From Synechococcus sp. MU1642 (GTDB lineage Bacteria > Cyanobacteriota > Cyanobacteriia > PCC-6307 > Cyanobiaceae): DNA of 64,000 nucleotides. Below are positions 38,743-47,091 of this stretch, one piece after another; position 1 is the stretch's first letter, and each line of letters begins with the position of its first letter. Both the position numbers and the translations under genes were made by a program. The stretch is from positions 1-64,000 of the forward strand of contig NZ_VTKZ01000005.1 of the NCBI RefSeq assembly GCF_020514115.1, written 5' to 3'. Below the pieces are notes generated by a model, which saw only the letters and a list, made by a program, of their open reading frames with translations, ran no database searches and was not told the DNA's origin.

Positions 38743-38862
38743 GTGTACACCGACTGGACCGCCATTGCCCTGCTGCTGTTCACCGCGGTACCGCTGTTGA
38801 TCGTTGTGGCGACGGCCACCTACTTCGTGATCCAGAACGATCAGAAGACTCCCCTGGGCTGA
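38743..38862 (+). CDS. Small single-pass membrane protein, 39 aa
   Basis: A GTG-started frame giving MYTDWTAIALLLFTAVPLLI plus VVATATYFVIQNDQKTPLG: a short lumenal N-terminus, one helix, and a short polar tail. The layout resembles low-mass photosystem subunits such as PsbX or PsbN, but the sequence does not clearly match any I know. It is divergent from the secreted-protein gene on its left and convergent with the CxxCxGxG gene on its right. Confidence 0.55.
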   Translation: MYTDWTAIALLLFTAVPLLIVVATATYFVIQNDQKTPLG

Positions 38863-38877
38863 GGATCAAGCCAGGGG
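38851..38877. terminator. Hairpin between convergent small genes
   Basis: CCCCTGG...CCAGGGG arms with a second short pairing (GCT/AAG) inside, one bulge and a small loop. It spans the end of the 39-aa gene and the end of the CxxCxGxG gene. No T-run follows on either strand, so it is only a weak candidate for a shared terminator. Confidence 0.35.
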
Positions 38878-39054
38878 ACGGGTCGGACAGCTGAGTTTGG
38901 CCAGACCTGGGGAGTTGAGGGGCTGATGGTTCAACGGTGCGGATTGCACTGCTGAACTGAGCTGACCGGTTCCAAGACAGACGATGCAGGTTCGGAAGCG
39001 ATCCCCCGACACCCGCTGCATTCCACTGCCACCACAGACGGTGCACGTGCACAT
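38866..39054 (-). CDS. DnaJ-type zinc-finger-like small protein (CxxCxGxG x2)
   Basis: 62 aa with two CxxCxGxG units, CTVCGGSG and CIVCLGTG, i.e. half of a DnaJ cysteine-rich domain, able to bind one zinc. No J-domain is present. Similar one-zinc proteins (BSD2-like) act as chaperones in photosynthetic organisms, including for Rubisco; that is only an analogy here. ATG at 39052-39054. It is convergent with the 39-aa membrane protein gene. Confidence 0.75.
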   Translation of the reverse strand: MCTCTVCGGSGMQRVSGDRFRTCIVCLGTGQLSSAVQSAPLNHQPLNSPGLAKLSCPTRPLA

Positions 39055-39120
39055 GATCCCAAGGATCAGACGATGAATTCAGTGTGGAGCGAAATCCCGC
39101 CGCCGATCCCGAAGTGTTCC

Positions 39121-40002
39121 TTAAGAAATCACTGCATTTATCTTCTGCTGCGTCACGTGTTCAAGCAACTCTGGTGCACTGAGACGTTTCCCAGGTTCAA
39201 GCAGCTGAAGACCTGAGGCCAATCGCCCGATCACAGCGGCCGCATCCAACCCGGCGGTGCGGAGCGGTTCCAGGCCTGAACTGGCCTCACGCTTGGATAG
39301 TTTCTGACCTCTGGCATCGCGCAACAGCGGCCCATGGCGGAACTGGGGAGGAGATTCACCCAGGGCCGCGAACAGGCTGCGCTGGGCTGGCAAGGCCTCG
39401 CGCAGATCAGCACCACGCACCACGTCAGTGATGCCGAAACTGAGTTCGTCGATCACGGTGGCGAGCTGGTATGCGATGAAGCCATCGGCTCGCCGCAGCA
39501 CCACATCGCCACTGCCGTGGGGATCGTGATCGGCAACCCGCAGGCGCCAACTGGGAAGCCGCTGTTGTTGCCAGCCCCAGCTGTGCCCAGCCGTCCGGCA
39601 GAAGCCGGGGTAGATCGGATGATCGGCAAGTTCCCGCCGGGAGCAGCGACAGGAGAACAAACGTCCGGAGCGGCGCAACCACGACAACCAGGAGTGGTAA
39701 AGGCCACGCCGTTTGCTCTGGAGCAGCACCGGGCCATCCCACTCCAGACCCAGCCAGCGCAAATCACTTTGGATCGCCTCGATGGCACCGGCGCTGTTGC
39801 GCGGCGTATCGAGGTCATCAATGCGCAGCAACCAGGCACCACCGGCCTGACGTGCCGCCAACCATGACAGCAGAGCCGTTTGCAGGTTGCCGAGGTGGAG
39901 CACCCCCGTTGGCGATGGGGCGAAACGGCCGCGGTAGCCACTGGCGGCAGCCAAGACTCGACCTGCATCCAGATCTTGCTGCAGATGCACCGGAACAACC
40001 AT
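39121..40002 (-). CDS. gluQ: Glutamyl-Q tRNA(Asp) synthetase
   Basis: 293 aa class I synthetase paralogue lacking the anticodon-binding domain; it attaches glutamate to queuosine 34 of tRNA-Asp. Motifs: GRFAPSPTGVLHLGNLQTAL (HIGH-like region), LRIDDLDTPR, and KLSKRE (KMSKS-like). Its length is close to known GluQ and much shorter than GltX. A zinc site is suggested by CRCSRRELADHPIYPGFCR. ATG 40000-40002 is used; an upstream TTG is possible. It lies downstream of the HU gene but behind that gene's terminator. Confidence 0.9.
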   Translation of the reverse strand: MVVPVHLQQDLDAGRVLAAASGYRGRFAPSPTGVLHLGNLQTALLSWLAARQAGGAWLLRIDDLDTPRNSAGAIEAIQSDLRWLGLEWDGPVLLQSKRRGLYHSWLSWLRRSGRLFSCRCSRRELADHPIYPGFCRTAGHSWGWQQQRLPSWRLRVADHDPHGSGDVVLRRADGFIAYQLATVIDELSFGITDVVRGADLREALPAQRSLFAALGESPPQFRHGPLLRDARGQKLSKREASSGLEPLRTAGLDAAAVIGRLASGLQLLEPGKRLSAPELLEHVTQQKINAVIS

Positions 40003-40018
40003 CGTGGGAACAGCCAAC

Positions 40019-40044
40019 AAAAAAGGCGACCCACTGGGCCGCCT
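40019..40044 (-). terminator. Rho-independent terminator of the HU gene
   Basis: On the minus strand a 9-bp stem AGGCGGCCC / GGGTCGCCT (one G-T) with loop AGT is followed by six T. It lies 23 bases after the hup stop and 16 bases before the gluQ start, so it should end the hup message. Confidence 0.85.
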
Positions 40045-40067
40045 GGAGAACGAGGTTGTGGCGTTGA

Positions 40068-40343
40068 TCAGCCCTGAACGCGATCTTTGAACATCTTGCC
40101 GGCGGTGAAGGCGGGAACGCGCTTGGCGGGAATCGCAATCTTCTCGCCGGTCTTGGGGTTCAGACCCTGACGGGCCGAGCGCTCACGAGGTTCAAAGGAC
40201 CCGAAACCCAGGATGGACACCTTCTTGCCTTCCACCACAGAATCGATAATCGTGTCGATGGCGGCGTCGACAACCATGGAAACGTCGGTCTTGGTGAGCT
40301 CGGTGCGAGCAGCCACCAGATTCACCAGATCAGCTTTGTTCAT
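40068..40343 (-). CDS. hup: HU family DNA-binding protein
   Basis: 91 aa nucleoid protein. MNKADLVNLVAARTELTK starts the helical dimerisation part. SILGFGSFEPRERSARQGLNP and KTGEKIAIPAKRVPAFTAGK form the beta-ribbon arms with the conserved intercalating Pro region. It bends and compacts DNA as a dimer. It has its own promoter (a good -35/-10 pair with a palindrome in the spacer) and a strong terminator, so it is a single-gene unit. Confidence 0.96.
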   Translation of the reverse strand: MNKADLVNLVAARTELTKTDVSMVVDAAIDTIIDSVVEGKKVSILGFGSFEPRERSARQGLNPKTGEKIAIPAKRVPAFTAGKMFKDRVQG

Positions 40344-40422
40344 TGGTTAGAGAGAGTCGGGGGGCGGGAGACGGCTCAAAAACGGCGTATTGGTCTCGCC
40401 GCTGCCTTCCCCAAGCGGCCCA

Positions 40423-40451
40423 ATCGTATGGAGAGCAACCGGTTGCTGCAA
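40423..40451 (-). promoter_or_regulatory. hup promoter with palindromic spacer
   Basis: On the minus strand: -35 TTGCAG (40446-40451), 17-base spacer, -10 TACGAT (40423-40428). The spacer and the edge of the -35 hold a perfect 14-base palindrome AGCAACCGGTTGCT (40434-40447), a likely operator. The hup start codon lies 80 bases downstream. Confidence 0.55.
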
Positions 40452-40476
40452 GCGAAAAGTGCTGTGCCGCAATGCT

Positions 40477-41136
40477 TTAGCAGTTCTGCGCAACATCACG
40501 CCACCCACTAAAGGGCACAAGACGCTCCCCACGCAAGGCACCAAGCGCAGACCCAGAAAGCAGTTGGGGACTGGCATCTGAAGGAATCCAACACCTGAGT
40601 TTGGCCAAACTGTTCAGCTGTCTGGGCCAATGAAATGTGCGGGCATGGCGCATCGGTGCGAGCTGCCCTGGAGCCCATGGCGTCAGCAAACGCCCGCAGA
40701 ACAACAGCTCATTTGGTCCCGGAGCGAACACCACACAGCTCCCCGGCGTCGGTCCCGGCGTCCACAACAGACGCAAACCACTAACCGTGGTGTGTTCCTC
40801 GGAGAAGGTCTCCAACGGCTCAACATTGGGCAGGAGATACGCCTCCTGTTCCTGCACCAGCACTGGCCATCCCAAGCGCTCCTGAACGCGACGCAGGCGC
40901 CCATGCCCTTCACGACTGGTGAGCAGGATCCTTGGCTTGCGGGTTCCCGCCAGCTGACGCAGGGCAGTGAGGCTGGCCTCCGTCAACGGCGGACAGTCCA
41001 CCAGCACGGGCTCGGGCTCGAGATCGAGCCACCAGGAACTGCCGCCCTGGCTGTCGCGGTTGGGTGGAAACAACCAGAGGTCGTCACGCAGCTGCTGCGG
41101 CGGCCGACCGGCTTCAAGTGTGGTGGTCATCGCCAT
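40477..41136 (-). CDS. Metallo-beta-lactamase-fold protein, metal site not conserved
   Basis: About 219 aa. Parts of the MBL fold are visible (SSWWLDLEPEPVLVDCPP, LLWTPGPTPGSCVVFAPGPNELLFCGRLL). The usual HxHxDH reads TSREGHGRL, and the later His of the TPGHTPGS motif is TPGPTPGS. Zinc hydrolase activity is therefore doubtful. Such degenerate relatives occur in cyanobacteria. ATG 41134-41136 is used (alternatives at 41130 and TTG 41148). It is divergent from glgX with a 40-base gap. Confidence 0.72.
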   Translation of the reverse strand: MAMTTTLEAGRPPQQLRDDLWLFPPNRDSQGGSSWWLDLEPEPVLVDCPPLTEASLTALRQLAGTRKPRILLTSREGHGRLRRVQERLGWPVLVQEQEAYLLPNVEPLETFSEEHTTVSGLRLLWTPGPTPGSCVVFAPGPNELLFCGRLLTPWAPGQLAPMRHARTFHWPRQLNSLAKLRCWIPSDASPQLLSGSALGALRGERLVPFSGWRDVAQNC

Positions 41137-41176
41137 TGGTTCAAACAACGGACCAAACCACTAGTTTGAAGTTGAG

Positions 41177-43282
41177 ATGCCCCAACAGGCCTTGAGTGGC
41201 ATTCACCCCGGTTCTCCTTGGCTTTTGGGCAGCAGCCTCACCAACCGAGGGGTGAACTTTGTGTTGGCGGCTCCCGGGGCCGACCGCATTGAATTGCTGC
41301 TGTACAGCAACAGCAACGATCGCAGCCCGGAGCGGGTGATCGAACTGGATGGTCGACGTCACCGCTCAGGCGACTACTGGCACGTCGAGGTCGAAGGGCT
41401 CGGCGAAGGCTGCTGCTATGGCTACCGGGTCTTCGGACCGCTAGCGCCGGGGGGGCATGGCTTCCAGCCCTCTAAGGTGCTGCTGGACCCCGCCGCGCGG
41501 GCCATCAGTGGCTGGAACGTCTACGACCGGGTGCTGGCCACCGGGCCCTCACCCAACGCCCATGCCTGCCTAAAGGCGGTGGTGTGCGAACGGGACCTGT
41601 TCGATTTTCAGGCCCATCCGCGCCCACGCCACAGCTGGCAACGCACGGTGATCTACGAGCTGCATGTGGGAGGCTTCACCCGCCGCGAGGATGCAGAAGT
41701 CGCCGTAGAGCACCGCGGCACCTATCTCGGCTTGATCGAGAAGCTGCCTTACCTCAAAGAGCTGGGCATCACGGCGGTGGAGCTATTGCCGGTGTTCTGT
41801 TTCGACCCGGCAGATGCCCCCCCGGGGCGCGACAATGTGTGGGGGTACAGCCCACTGAGCTGGTTCGCACCCCACCACGGCTACTGCAGCAGTGACGATC
41901 CGCTACAGGCCCGCCATGAGGTGCGCCAACTGGTGGCCGCCTGCCATGACGCCGGCATCGAGGTGCTGCTGGATGTGGTCTACAACCACACCACCGAGGG
42001 CAACCGCCATGGCCCAACGCTGAGCTGGCGCGGCTGTGCCGACAACGTCTACTACCACCAAAACGACGACGGCGATTATCAGGACGTGAGCGGCTGCGGC
42101 AACTCAATCGCCGCCAATGCGCCGATCAGCACCCAGCTGATCCTTGAGTCGATGCGCTGCTGGGCCTTGGAGCTTGGGGTGGATGGCTTCCGCTTTGACC
42201 TAGGCATCTCCCTGAGCCGCGGCGATCAACTCAAACCCCTTGACGAGCCGCCCCTATTCACAGCGATGGAGGCCGACCCGCAGCTCAGCGACCTCAAAGT
42301 TGTCAGCGAACCTTGGGACTGCGGAGGCCTGTATCGGCTGGAGGATTTTCCCGCCAAGCGGATCGGCACCTGGAACGGTCATTTCCGCGATGGGGTGCGG
42401 CGCTTCTGGAAGGGAGACGAGCACAGCACCTGGAGCCTGGCCCAGCGGTTCAAGGGCAGCCCCGATCTCTATGAGGGCAAGCCCGTGGCCCTGGGGCGTT
42501 CGGTGAACTTCATCACCGCCCATGACGGCTTCACCCTGGCGGATCTGGTGAGCTACAACCGCAAGCACAACCTGGCCAACGGCGAAGACAACCGCGACGG
42601 CGAAAACCACAACAACAGCTGGAACCACGGCATCGAAGGCCCCAGCAGCAATCCCCTGGTACAAAGCCTGCGGCGGCGGCAGCAACGCAACCTGCTCAGC
42701 TCGCTGGTACTGGCACGTGGCGTGCCGATGCTGTTGATGGGCGATGAAGTTGGCCGCAGCCAGGGGGGCAACAACAACAGCTGGTGCCAGAACAGCCCTC
42801 TGGGCTGGATGGTCTGGGATGAAGACCACTGCGACCTGGAACTAAAGCAATTTCTGCAGCGCCTGCTGAGGCTGCGCCAGGCCTTACCGCAACTTTTCAA
42901 TCCACTGGTGCCGCCGCGAGAAAGCAACCGCAAATCAGCGGAGCAACCATCGGTGCAGCAAAGCGATCTCTGGCGTCAATGGCACGGGGTGCACCTGGCC
43001 AAGCCCGATTGGGCAGCCTGGAGCCGCACCACGGCCACCAGTCTCCACAGCGCCAGCCGCGGTGCGTTGCTGTGGATGGGCTTCAACGCCTACAAGGAAA
43101 GCCTCAGTTTTGAGTTGCCGGTTCCGGCCTCCCCCTGGAAACGAGTGATCGACACCTCGCTGCCCAGTCCTAAAGATTTTCCAGCCGAGCCAGCCAGTTT
43201 CTGCGGCGTGGAGATACCACTACAGAGCCGAAGCTTCGTGTTGCTGCTCGCCGAGGAAGAAACCTCTGGCCTGCGGTTGTAA
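41177..43282 (+). CDS. glgX: Glycogen debranching enzyme GlgX (isoamylase type, GH13)
   Basis: 701 aa. N-terminal CBM48-like beta domain (GVNFVLAAPGADRIELLLY, then YGYRVFGPLAPGGHGFQPSKVLLDP), then the GH13 barrel. Conserved regions: VLLDVVYNHT; DGFRFDLGISL with the nucleophile Asp near residue 341; VSEPWDCGG with the acid/base Glu; ITAHDGFTLADLV with the stabilising Asp. It cleaves alpha-1,6 branches of glycogen, the carbon store of the cell. The ATG at 41177 has GAG a few bases before it. tRNA-Gly follows on the other strand. Confidence 0.93.
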   Translation: MPQQALSGIHPGSPWLLGSSLTNRGVNFVLAAPGADRIELLLYSNSNDRSPERVIELDGRRHRSGDYWHVEVEGLGEGCCYGYRVFGPLAPGGHGFQPSKVLLDPAARAISGWNVYDRVLATGPSPNAHACLKAVVCERDLFDFQAHPRPRHSWQRTVIYELHVGGFTRREDAEVAVEHRGTYLGLIEKLPYLKELGITAVELLPVFCFDPADAPPGRDNVWGYSPLSWFAPHHGYCSSDDPLQARHEVRQLVAACHDAGIEVLLDVVYNHTTEGNRHGPTLSWRGCADNVYYHQNDDGDYQDVSGCGNSIAANAPISTQLILESMRCWALELGVDGFRFDLGISLSRGDQLKPLDEPPLFTAMEADPQLSDLKVVSEPWDCGGLYRLEDFPAKRIGTWNGHFRDGVRRFWKGDEHSTWSLAQRFKGSPDLYEGKPVALGRSVNFITAHDGFTLADLVSYNRKHNLANGEDNRDGENHNNSWNHGIEGPSSNPLVQSLRRRQQRNLLSSLVLARGVPMLLMGDEVGRSQGGNNNSWCQNSPLGWMVWDEDHCDLELKQFLQRLLRLRQALPQLFNPLVPPRESNRKSAEQPSVQQSDLWRQWHGVHLAKPDWAAWSRTTATSLHSASRGALLWMGFNAYKESLSFELPVPASPWKRVIDTSLPSPKDFPAEPASFCGVEIPLQSRSFVLLLAEEETSGLRL

Positions 43283-43286
43283 TCAG

Positions 43287-43357
43287 AGCGGGTGACGGGA
43301 ATCGAACCCGTGTCATCAGCTTGGAAGGCTGAGGTCTTACCATTACACAACACCCGC
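43287..43357 (-). tRNA. tRNA-Gly (anticodon TCC)
   Basis: Minus-strand cloverleaf of 71 bases: acceptor GCGGGTG pairs with CACCCGC. The anticodon arm CAGCC-TTCCAAG-CTG carries the loop CTTCCAA with TCC (codon GGA). The T arm CGGGTTCGATTCCCG is perfect. CCA is not encoded. It lies 3' to glgX on the opposite strand. Confidence 0.95.
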
Positions 43358-43443
43358 GTAGTACAAACGAATCACGGCCCAATGGGCTGGTGGTGATGTA
43401 AGCACGCATTCATTATGGCAATCCGCCTGCCCGAAGCCTCCGC

Positions 43444-44817
43444 GTGACATCGACCGACGCATCCCTGCAGGGGTCCCGCAGCAGGCTGATGCTTGCTTAC
43501 GGCATGGGCGACGCCGGCACAGGACTTGCCGCCACCCAGCTGGGCTTCTATCTCTTCCCCTTTTTCATCTGCGCCGCCGGCCTGCCGGCCTTCATCGCCG
43601 GCTCCCTGCTCACGGTAAGCAAGGTCTGGGATGCCCTTAATGACCCGTTGATCGGCTGGCTCAGCGATCACACCCGGAGCCGCTGGGGCCCGCGCCTGCC
43701 CTGGATCCTGACGGCAGCCCTACCGCTGGGCATCAGCCTGGCGGCGATGTGGTGGGTGCCACCGGGCAACACGGTGCAGCGCACGATTTACTACGCCGTT
43801 ATGGCGGTCTTGCTGATGACCGCTTACACCAGCGTCAACCTGCCCTACGCCGCCCTCGGCACCGAGCTCACGCCCGACACCGCCATTCGCACCCGCCTCA
43901 ATGCGGCACGGTTCAGCGGCTCCATCCTGGCCGGCCTGAGCGGACTGATTGTGGCCTCGGTGGTGCTCACCGATGGGGGCGGGGGCTACCTGGCCATGGG
44001 CCGGATCACCGGCAGCATCGCTGCTATTACTACACTACTTTGCTGTTGGGGGTTGGCCCCCTACGCCAAGCGGGCCCAACGGCCGGTGCCCAACAAAGAA
44101 GCGCCGTTGCAGCAGCTGAAACGGGTGCTGGCCAATCCCCGCTTCCGCCAGGTGCTGGGGCTTTACCTGCTGCTCTGGTTCGGCCTGCAACTGATGCAGG
44201 TAGTCGCCTTGATCTGGCTGGTGCAGGTGGTGCATGTGCCCGCCAACATTTCCACTTGGATCCTGTTGCCTTTTCAGATCGCCGCCCTGCTGGGCCTTCA
44301 ACTCTGGAGCAACCTCTGCAACCGCATCGGACGGGTGGCCACCCTGCGCTGGGGCGCAGGGCTATGGATCAGCGCCTGCCTGCTCTCGATGCTGTTCCCG
44401 CCACTGGCGGCAGATCCCAGCCTTGTGCAGCTGTTGCCCCTGGTGGGGCTGATTGCCCTGGTCGGGGTGGGGGCCGCCACCGCCTATCTGATCCCTTGGT
44501 CGCTGCTGCCCGATGCGATCGACGCTGACCCGAGCAAACCCGCCGGGCTTTACACCGCCTGGATGGTGTTCGGCCAGAAGCTGATCATCGGCTTCACCAT
44601 GTCTGTGTTCGGCAGCCTGCTCTCGCTTACGGGCTACATGTCCGCCAAGGGAGGCGACTGCAGTGGGGCGCTGAGTTTCATCGAACAGCCGGATTCAGCC
44701 CTGCTGGCGATCCGACTCTGCATGGGCCTGATTCCCGCCATCCTTGTGCTGCTTGGCCTTATGGTGATGCGTGGTTGGCCCGACCGTAGAGCCCACCTGC
44801 AGAAGGCCGCAGGATGA
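43444..44817 (+). CDS. GPH/MelB-type cation:sugar symporter family transporter (MFS)
   Basis: 457 aa with twelve hydrophobic helices. The first loop holds the GPH/MelB signature KVWDALNDPLIGWLSDHTRSRWGPRLPW, which binds cation and sugar in MelB. The C-terminal half includes AYLIPWSLLPDAIDADPSKPAGLYTAWMVFGQK, typical of the family. The substrate is unknown. The start is GTG 43444. The stop overlaps the mlaE ATG, an unusual pairing of a secondary transporter with an ABC lipid permease. Confidence 0.87.
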   Translation: MTSTDASLQGSRSRLMLAYGMGDAGTGLAATQLGFYLFPFFICAAGLPAFIAGSLLTVSKVWDALNDPLIGWLSDHTRSRWGPRLPWILTAALPLGISLAAMWWVPPGNTVQRTIYYAVMAVLLMTAYTSVNLPYAALGTELTPDTAIRTRLNAARFSGSILAGLSGLIVASVVLTDGGGGYLAMGRITGSIAAITTLLCCWGLAPYAKRAQRPVPNKEAPLQQLKRVLANPRFRQVLGLYLLLWFGLQLMQVVALIWLVQVVHVPANISTWILLPFQIAALLGLQLWSNLCNRIGRVATLRWGAGLWISACLLSMLFPPLAADPSLVQLLPLVGLIALVGVGAATAYLIPWSLLPDAIDADPSKPAGLYTAWMVFGQKLIIGFTMSVFGSLLSLTGYMSAKGGDCSGALSFIEQPDSALLAIRLCMGLIPAILVLLGLMVMRGWPDRRAHLQKAAG

Positions 44818-45563
44818 ACACGCCCGGTTCGATCAAACGCCTGGGCGCCAGCCTGCTGATCGGAGGCCAGGCCGTGGCCGCCACCCTGCGCGGTCGCATT
44901 GATAAGGGAGAGTTGTTTGAGCAAATGCTCGACGCAGGCCCGGGCAGCGTGCTGATAGTGCTGATCATCTCGGTAGCAGCCGGCTCAGTGTTCAACATTC
45001 AGGTGGCCGCGGAACTCACACGCCAGGGGGCAGGGTCAACGGTGGGCGGCATCCTGGCGATCGGCCTGGCGCGGGAGATCGCCCCCCTGCTCACCTCCTG
45101 CCTGCTAGCGGGCAAGGTGGCCACTGCCTACGCGGCCCAGCTCGGCACGATGAAGGTGACCGAACAGATCGATGCGATCACGATGCTGCGCACCGATCCG
45201 GTGGAGTATCTGGTGGTGCCCCGGATGATCGCGATGTTGGTGATGGCGCCGGTGCAGTGCTTCTTCTTCTTCCTGGTGGCGGTGTGGTCGGGCCAACTCA
45301 CCAGCACCGCCCTCTACAACATCCCCCCAGCGGTGTTTTGGACCTCGGTGCGCACCTGGATGAACCCGCTGGACCTGCCCTTCATGCTGGTGAAGGCCCT
45401 GGTGTTTGGACTGATCATTGCCACGGTGGCCTGCGGCTGGGGATTGACCACCCGCGGCGGCCCCAAGGAAGTTGGCAGAAGCACCACCGGCGCGGTGGTG
45501 ATGATCCTGATCCTGGTGGCCCTGATGGATGTCGTTCTCACCCAGGTGCTGTTCGGAGCATGA
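44814..45563 (+). CDS. MlaE family ABC transporter permease (Ycf63/TGD1-like)
   Basis: 249 aa permease with the MlaE domain: GSVLIVLIISVAAGSVFNIQVAAELTRQGAGS, then GLAREIAPLLTSCLLAGKVA with the EIAP coupling motif, and MKVTEQIDAITMLRTDPVEYLVVPR. Homologues (MlaE, plant TGD1) move phospholipid or lipid precursors between membranes; in cyanobacteria the partner ATPase and MCE protein are usually encoded elsewhere. Coupled to the GPH transporter (ATGA) and to DUF3119 (ATGA). Confidence 0.92.
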   Translation: MNTPGSIKRLGASLLIGGQAVAATLRGRIDKGELFEQMLDAGPGSVLIVLIISVAAGSVFNIQVAAELTRQGAGSTVGGILAIGLAREIAPLLTSCLLAGKVATAYAAQLGTMKVTEQIDAITMLRTDPVEYLVVPRMIAMLVMAPVQCFFFFLVAVWSGQLTSTALYNIPPAVFWTSVRTWMNPLDLPFMLVKALVFGLIIATVACGWGLTTRGGPKEVGRSTTGAVVMILILVALMDVVLTQVLFGA

Positions 45564-45973
45564 GTTCAAACCCCGCCCCCGTCACCCTCAAGCCGGACGT
45601 GCGCCTGCCGCTACTGGTGGTAGCCCTTGGCCTGGCGCTGTTGCCGCTCCCGCTGTCACCCTGGCCCACGTTGGCGGTTGCCCTGTTCGGCCTGTTTCTG
45701 CTGATCCAGAGCGCCAGCCTGCGACTGGAATTCAAAGAAGACGCTCTGATTGTGTGGCAGAACAGCCGTGAGCTGCGCCGCTTCCCCTACAACCAATGGC
45801 TGAGCTGGAGGCTGTTCGCCCCCTGGCTACCGGGCCTGTTTTATTTCCGCGAGACCCAGAGCATTCATTTCCTGCCGATCCTGTTCAGCCCCAAGGAGCT
45901 GCGGGAACAGCTGGAAGTGCGGGTGGGAGCACTGGAAGTACCGAAAGACAACCCAGAAGACAACACACGCTAA
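45560..45973 (+). CDS. DUF3119 family membrane protein
   Basis: 137 aa. Two hydrophobic helices near the N-terminus (LPLLVVALGLALLPLPLS and LAVALFGLFLLIQSASL) are followed by a soluble PH-like beta region (RLEFKEDALIVWQNSRELRRFPYNQW, then ETQSIHFLPILFSPKELREQLE). This matches cyanobacterial DUF3119. The ATG overlaps the permease stop, which suggests a link to membrane lipid handling; the function itself is unknown. Confidence 0.82.
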   Translation: MSSNPAPVTLKPDVRLPLLVVALGLALLPLPLSPWPTLAVALFGLFLLIQSASLRLEFKEDALIVWQNSRELRRFPYNQWLSWRLFAPWLPGLFYFRETQSIHFLPILFSPKELREQLEVRVGALEVPKDNPEDNTR

Positions 45974-46092
45974 AGCAAGTAATTGCACAGTTTCGTGACA
46001 ATATCATGCAGATATCCATGCAATTTCGTGCAACTCTGTCGCAGTTGTGATGCCACCTGTTTTTCTGCGGTCTGGTCGGCTGGAATGGAGGG

Positions 46093-47091
46093 ATGGAGAG
46101 CACGGCAGCTGACGCAATGCCCGACGACACCGACCTAACCCCCCAGGCGCCTGAAGCGGAGCAGGCCCCGGCGGAATCCAGCGGCGAAACCAGCACGGAA
46201 CCTGCTGCTGCAGCAGCAGCCAACCCCGTCCTGGAACTGGCCCTCAAGGATCTGCAAGACCGCCGTGATGCACTGCAGGCGGAGATCACCGCGCTGACCT
46301 CCCGCAAAGAGCAACTCAAGACCGAACTGAAGGCAAACTTCGCCGGCCAATCCGACGCCATCGCCCGCCGCGTGAAGGGCTTCCAGGAGTATCTGGGTGG
46401 CGCCCTACAGGACCTGGTGCAGAGCGTGGAAAACCTGGAGCTGGTGGTGCAGCCGATGGTGGTGCGGCCCTCCCCCCTCGATCAGGCGGCAGACAACGCA
46501 GCTGCGCCGGAGAAGCCCGGTGAGATCACACCGCCGCCAGCGGTGGCCGACACCTTCCGTCCCGACGAAGAGCTGATCCGCCAGACACTGGAGCGCTTCC
46601 TCAAGCAACCCGACGTCTACGCCGACCCCTGGAATCTGAGGCGCAGCATCGATGCGCGCGATACGGCCCTGCTGGAGGACTGGTTCTTCAATCAAGGCGG
46701 ACGCGGCGCCCAACCCAGCCGCGGCACCCGGCCACGCAACATTCTGGTGAGTGCGGCCCTGATCGCGATGATCGGCGAGCTCTACGGCAATCAATTCCAG
46801 TGCCTGGTGCTGGCAGGCGGCCCTGAACGGCTCGGCGAATGGCGGCGCGGGCTCCAGGATGCTCTCGGCCTGGGCCGGGAAGACTTCGGCCCCAGCAGCG
46901 GCATCGTGCTATTCGAGCGACCAGAAGCCCTGGTGGAGCGAGCCGACCGGCTGGAGGAGCGGGGCGAGGTGCCGTTGATCCTGATCGATGCGGCCGAGCG
47001 CAGCGTCTCCATCCCTGTGCTTCAGTTCCCCCTCTGGCTGGCCTTCGCGGCCGGACCAGGTGAACGCCTCGACGACGACGACCTGCTGTGA
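46093..47091 (+). CDS. DUF3086 family protein
   Basis: 332 aa. An acidic, Ala/Pro-rich N-terminus of 45 residues precedes a coiled coil (LALKDLQDRRDALQAEITALTSRKEQLKTELKANF, residues 50-85). A conserved globular C-terminal half follows (PDEELIRQTLERFLKQPDVYADPWNLRRS to LQFPLWLAFAAGPGE). It matches cyanobacterial DUF3086; the function is unknown. The 119-base gap before it contains short repeated words (TTTCGTG twice, CATGCA twice). The stop overlaps the plsY GTG. Confidence 0.82.
   Translation: MESTAADAMPDDTDLTPQAPEAEQAPAESSGETSTEPAAAAAANPVLELALKDLQDRRDALQAEITALTSRKEQLKTELKANFAGQSDAIARRVKGFQEYLGGALQDLVQSVENLELVVQPMVVRPSPLDQAADNAAAPEKPGEITPPPAVADTFRPDEELIRQTLERFLKQPDVYADPWNLRRSIDARDTALLEDWFFNQGGRGAQPSRGTRPRNILVSAALIAMIGELYGNQFQCLVLAGGPERLGEWRRGLQDALGLGREDFGPSSGIVLFERPEALVERADRLEERGEVPLILIDAAERSVSIPVLQFPLWLAFAAGPGERLDDDDLL

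Noticed and set aside
45974..46092. Repeated words TTTCGTG and CATGCA before the DUF3086 gene
   Set aside because: Short and imperfectly arranged; no clear symmetry or promoter spacing, so not called as an operator.
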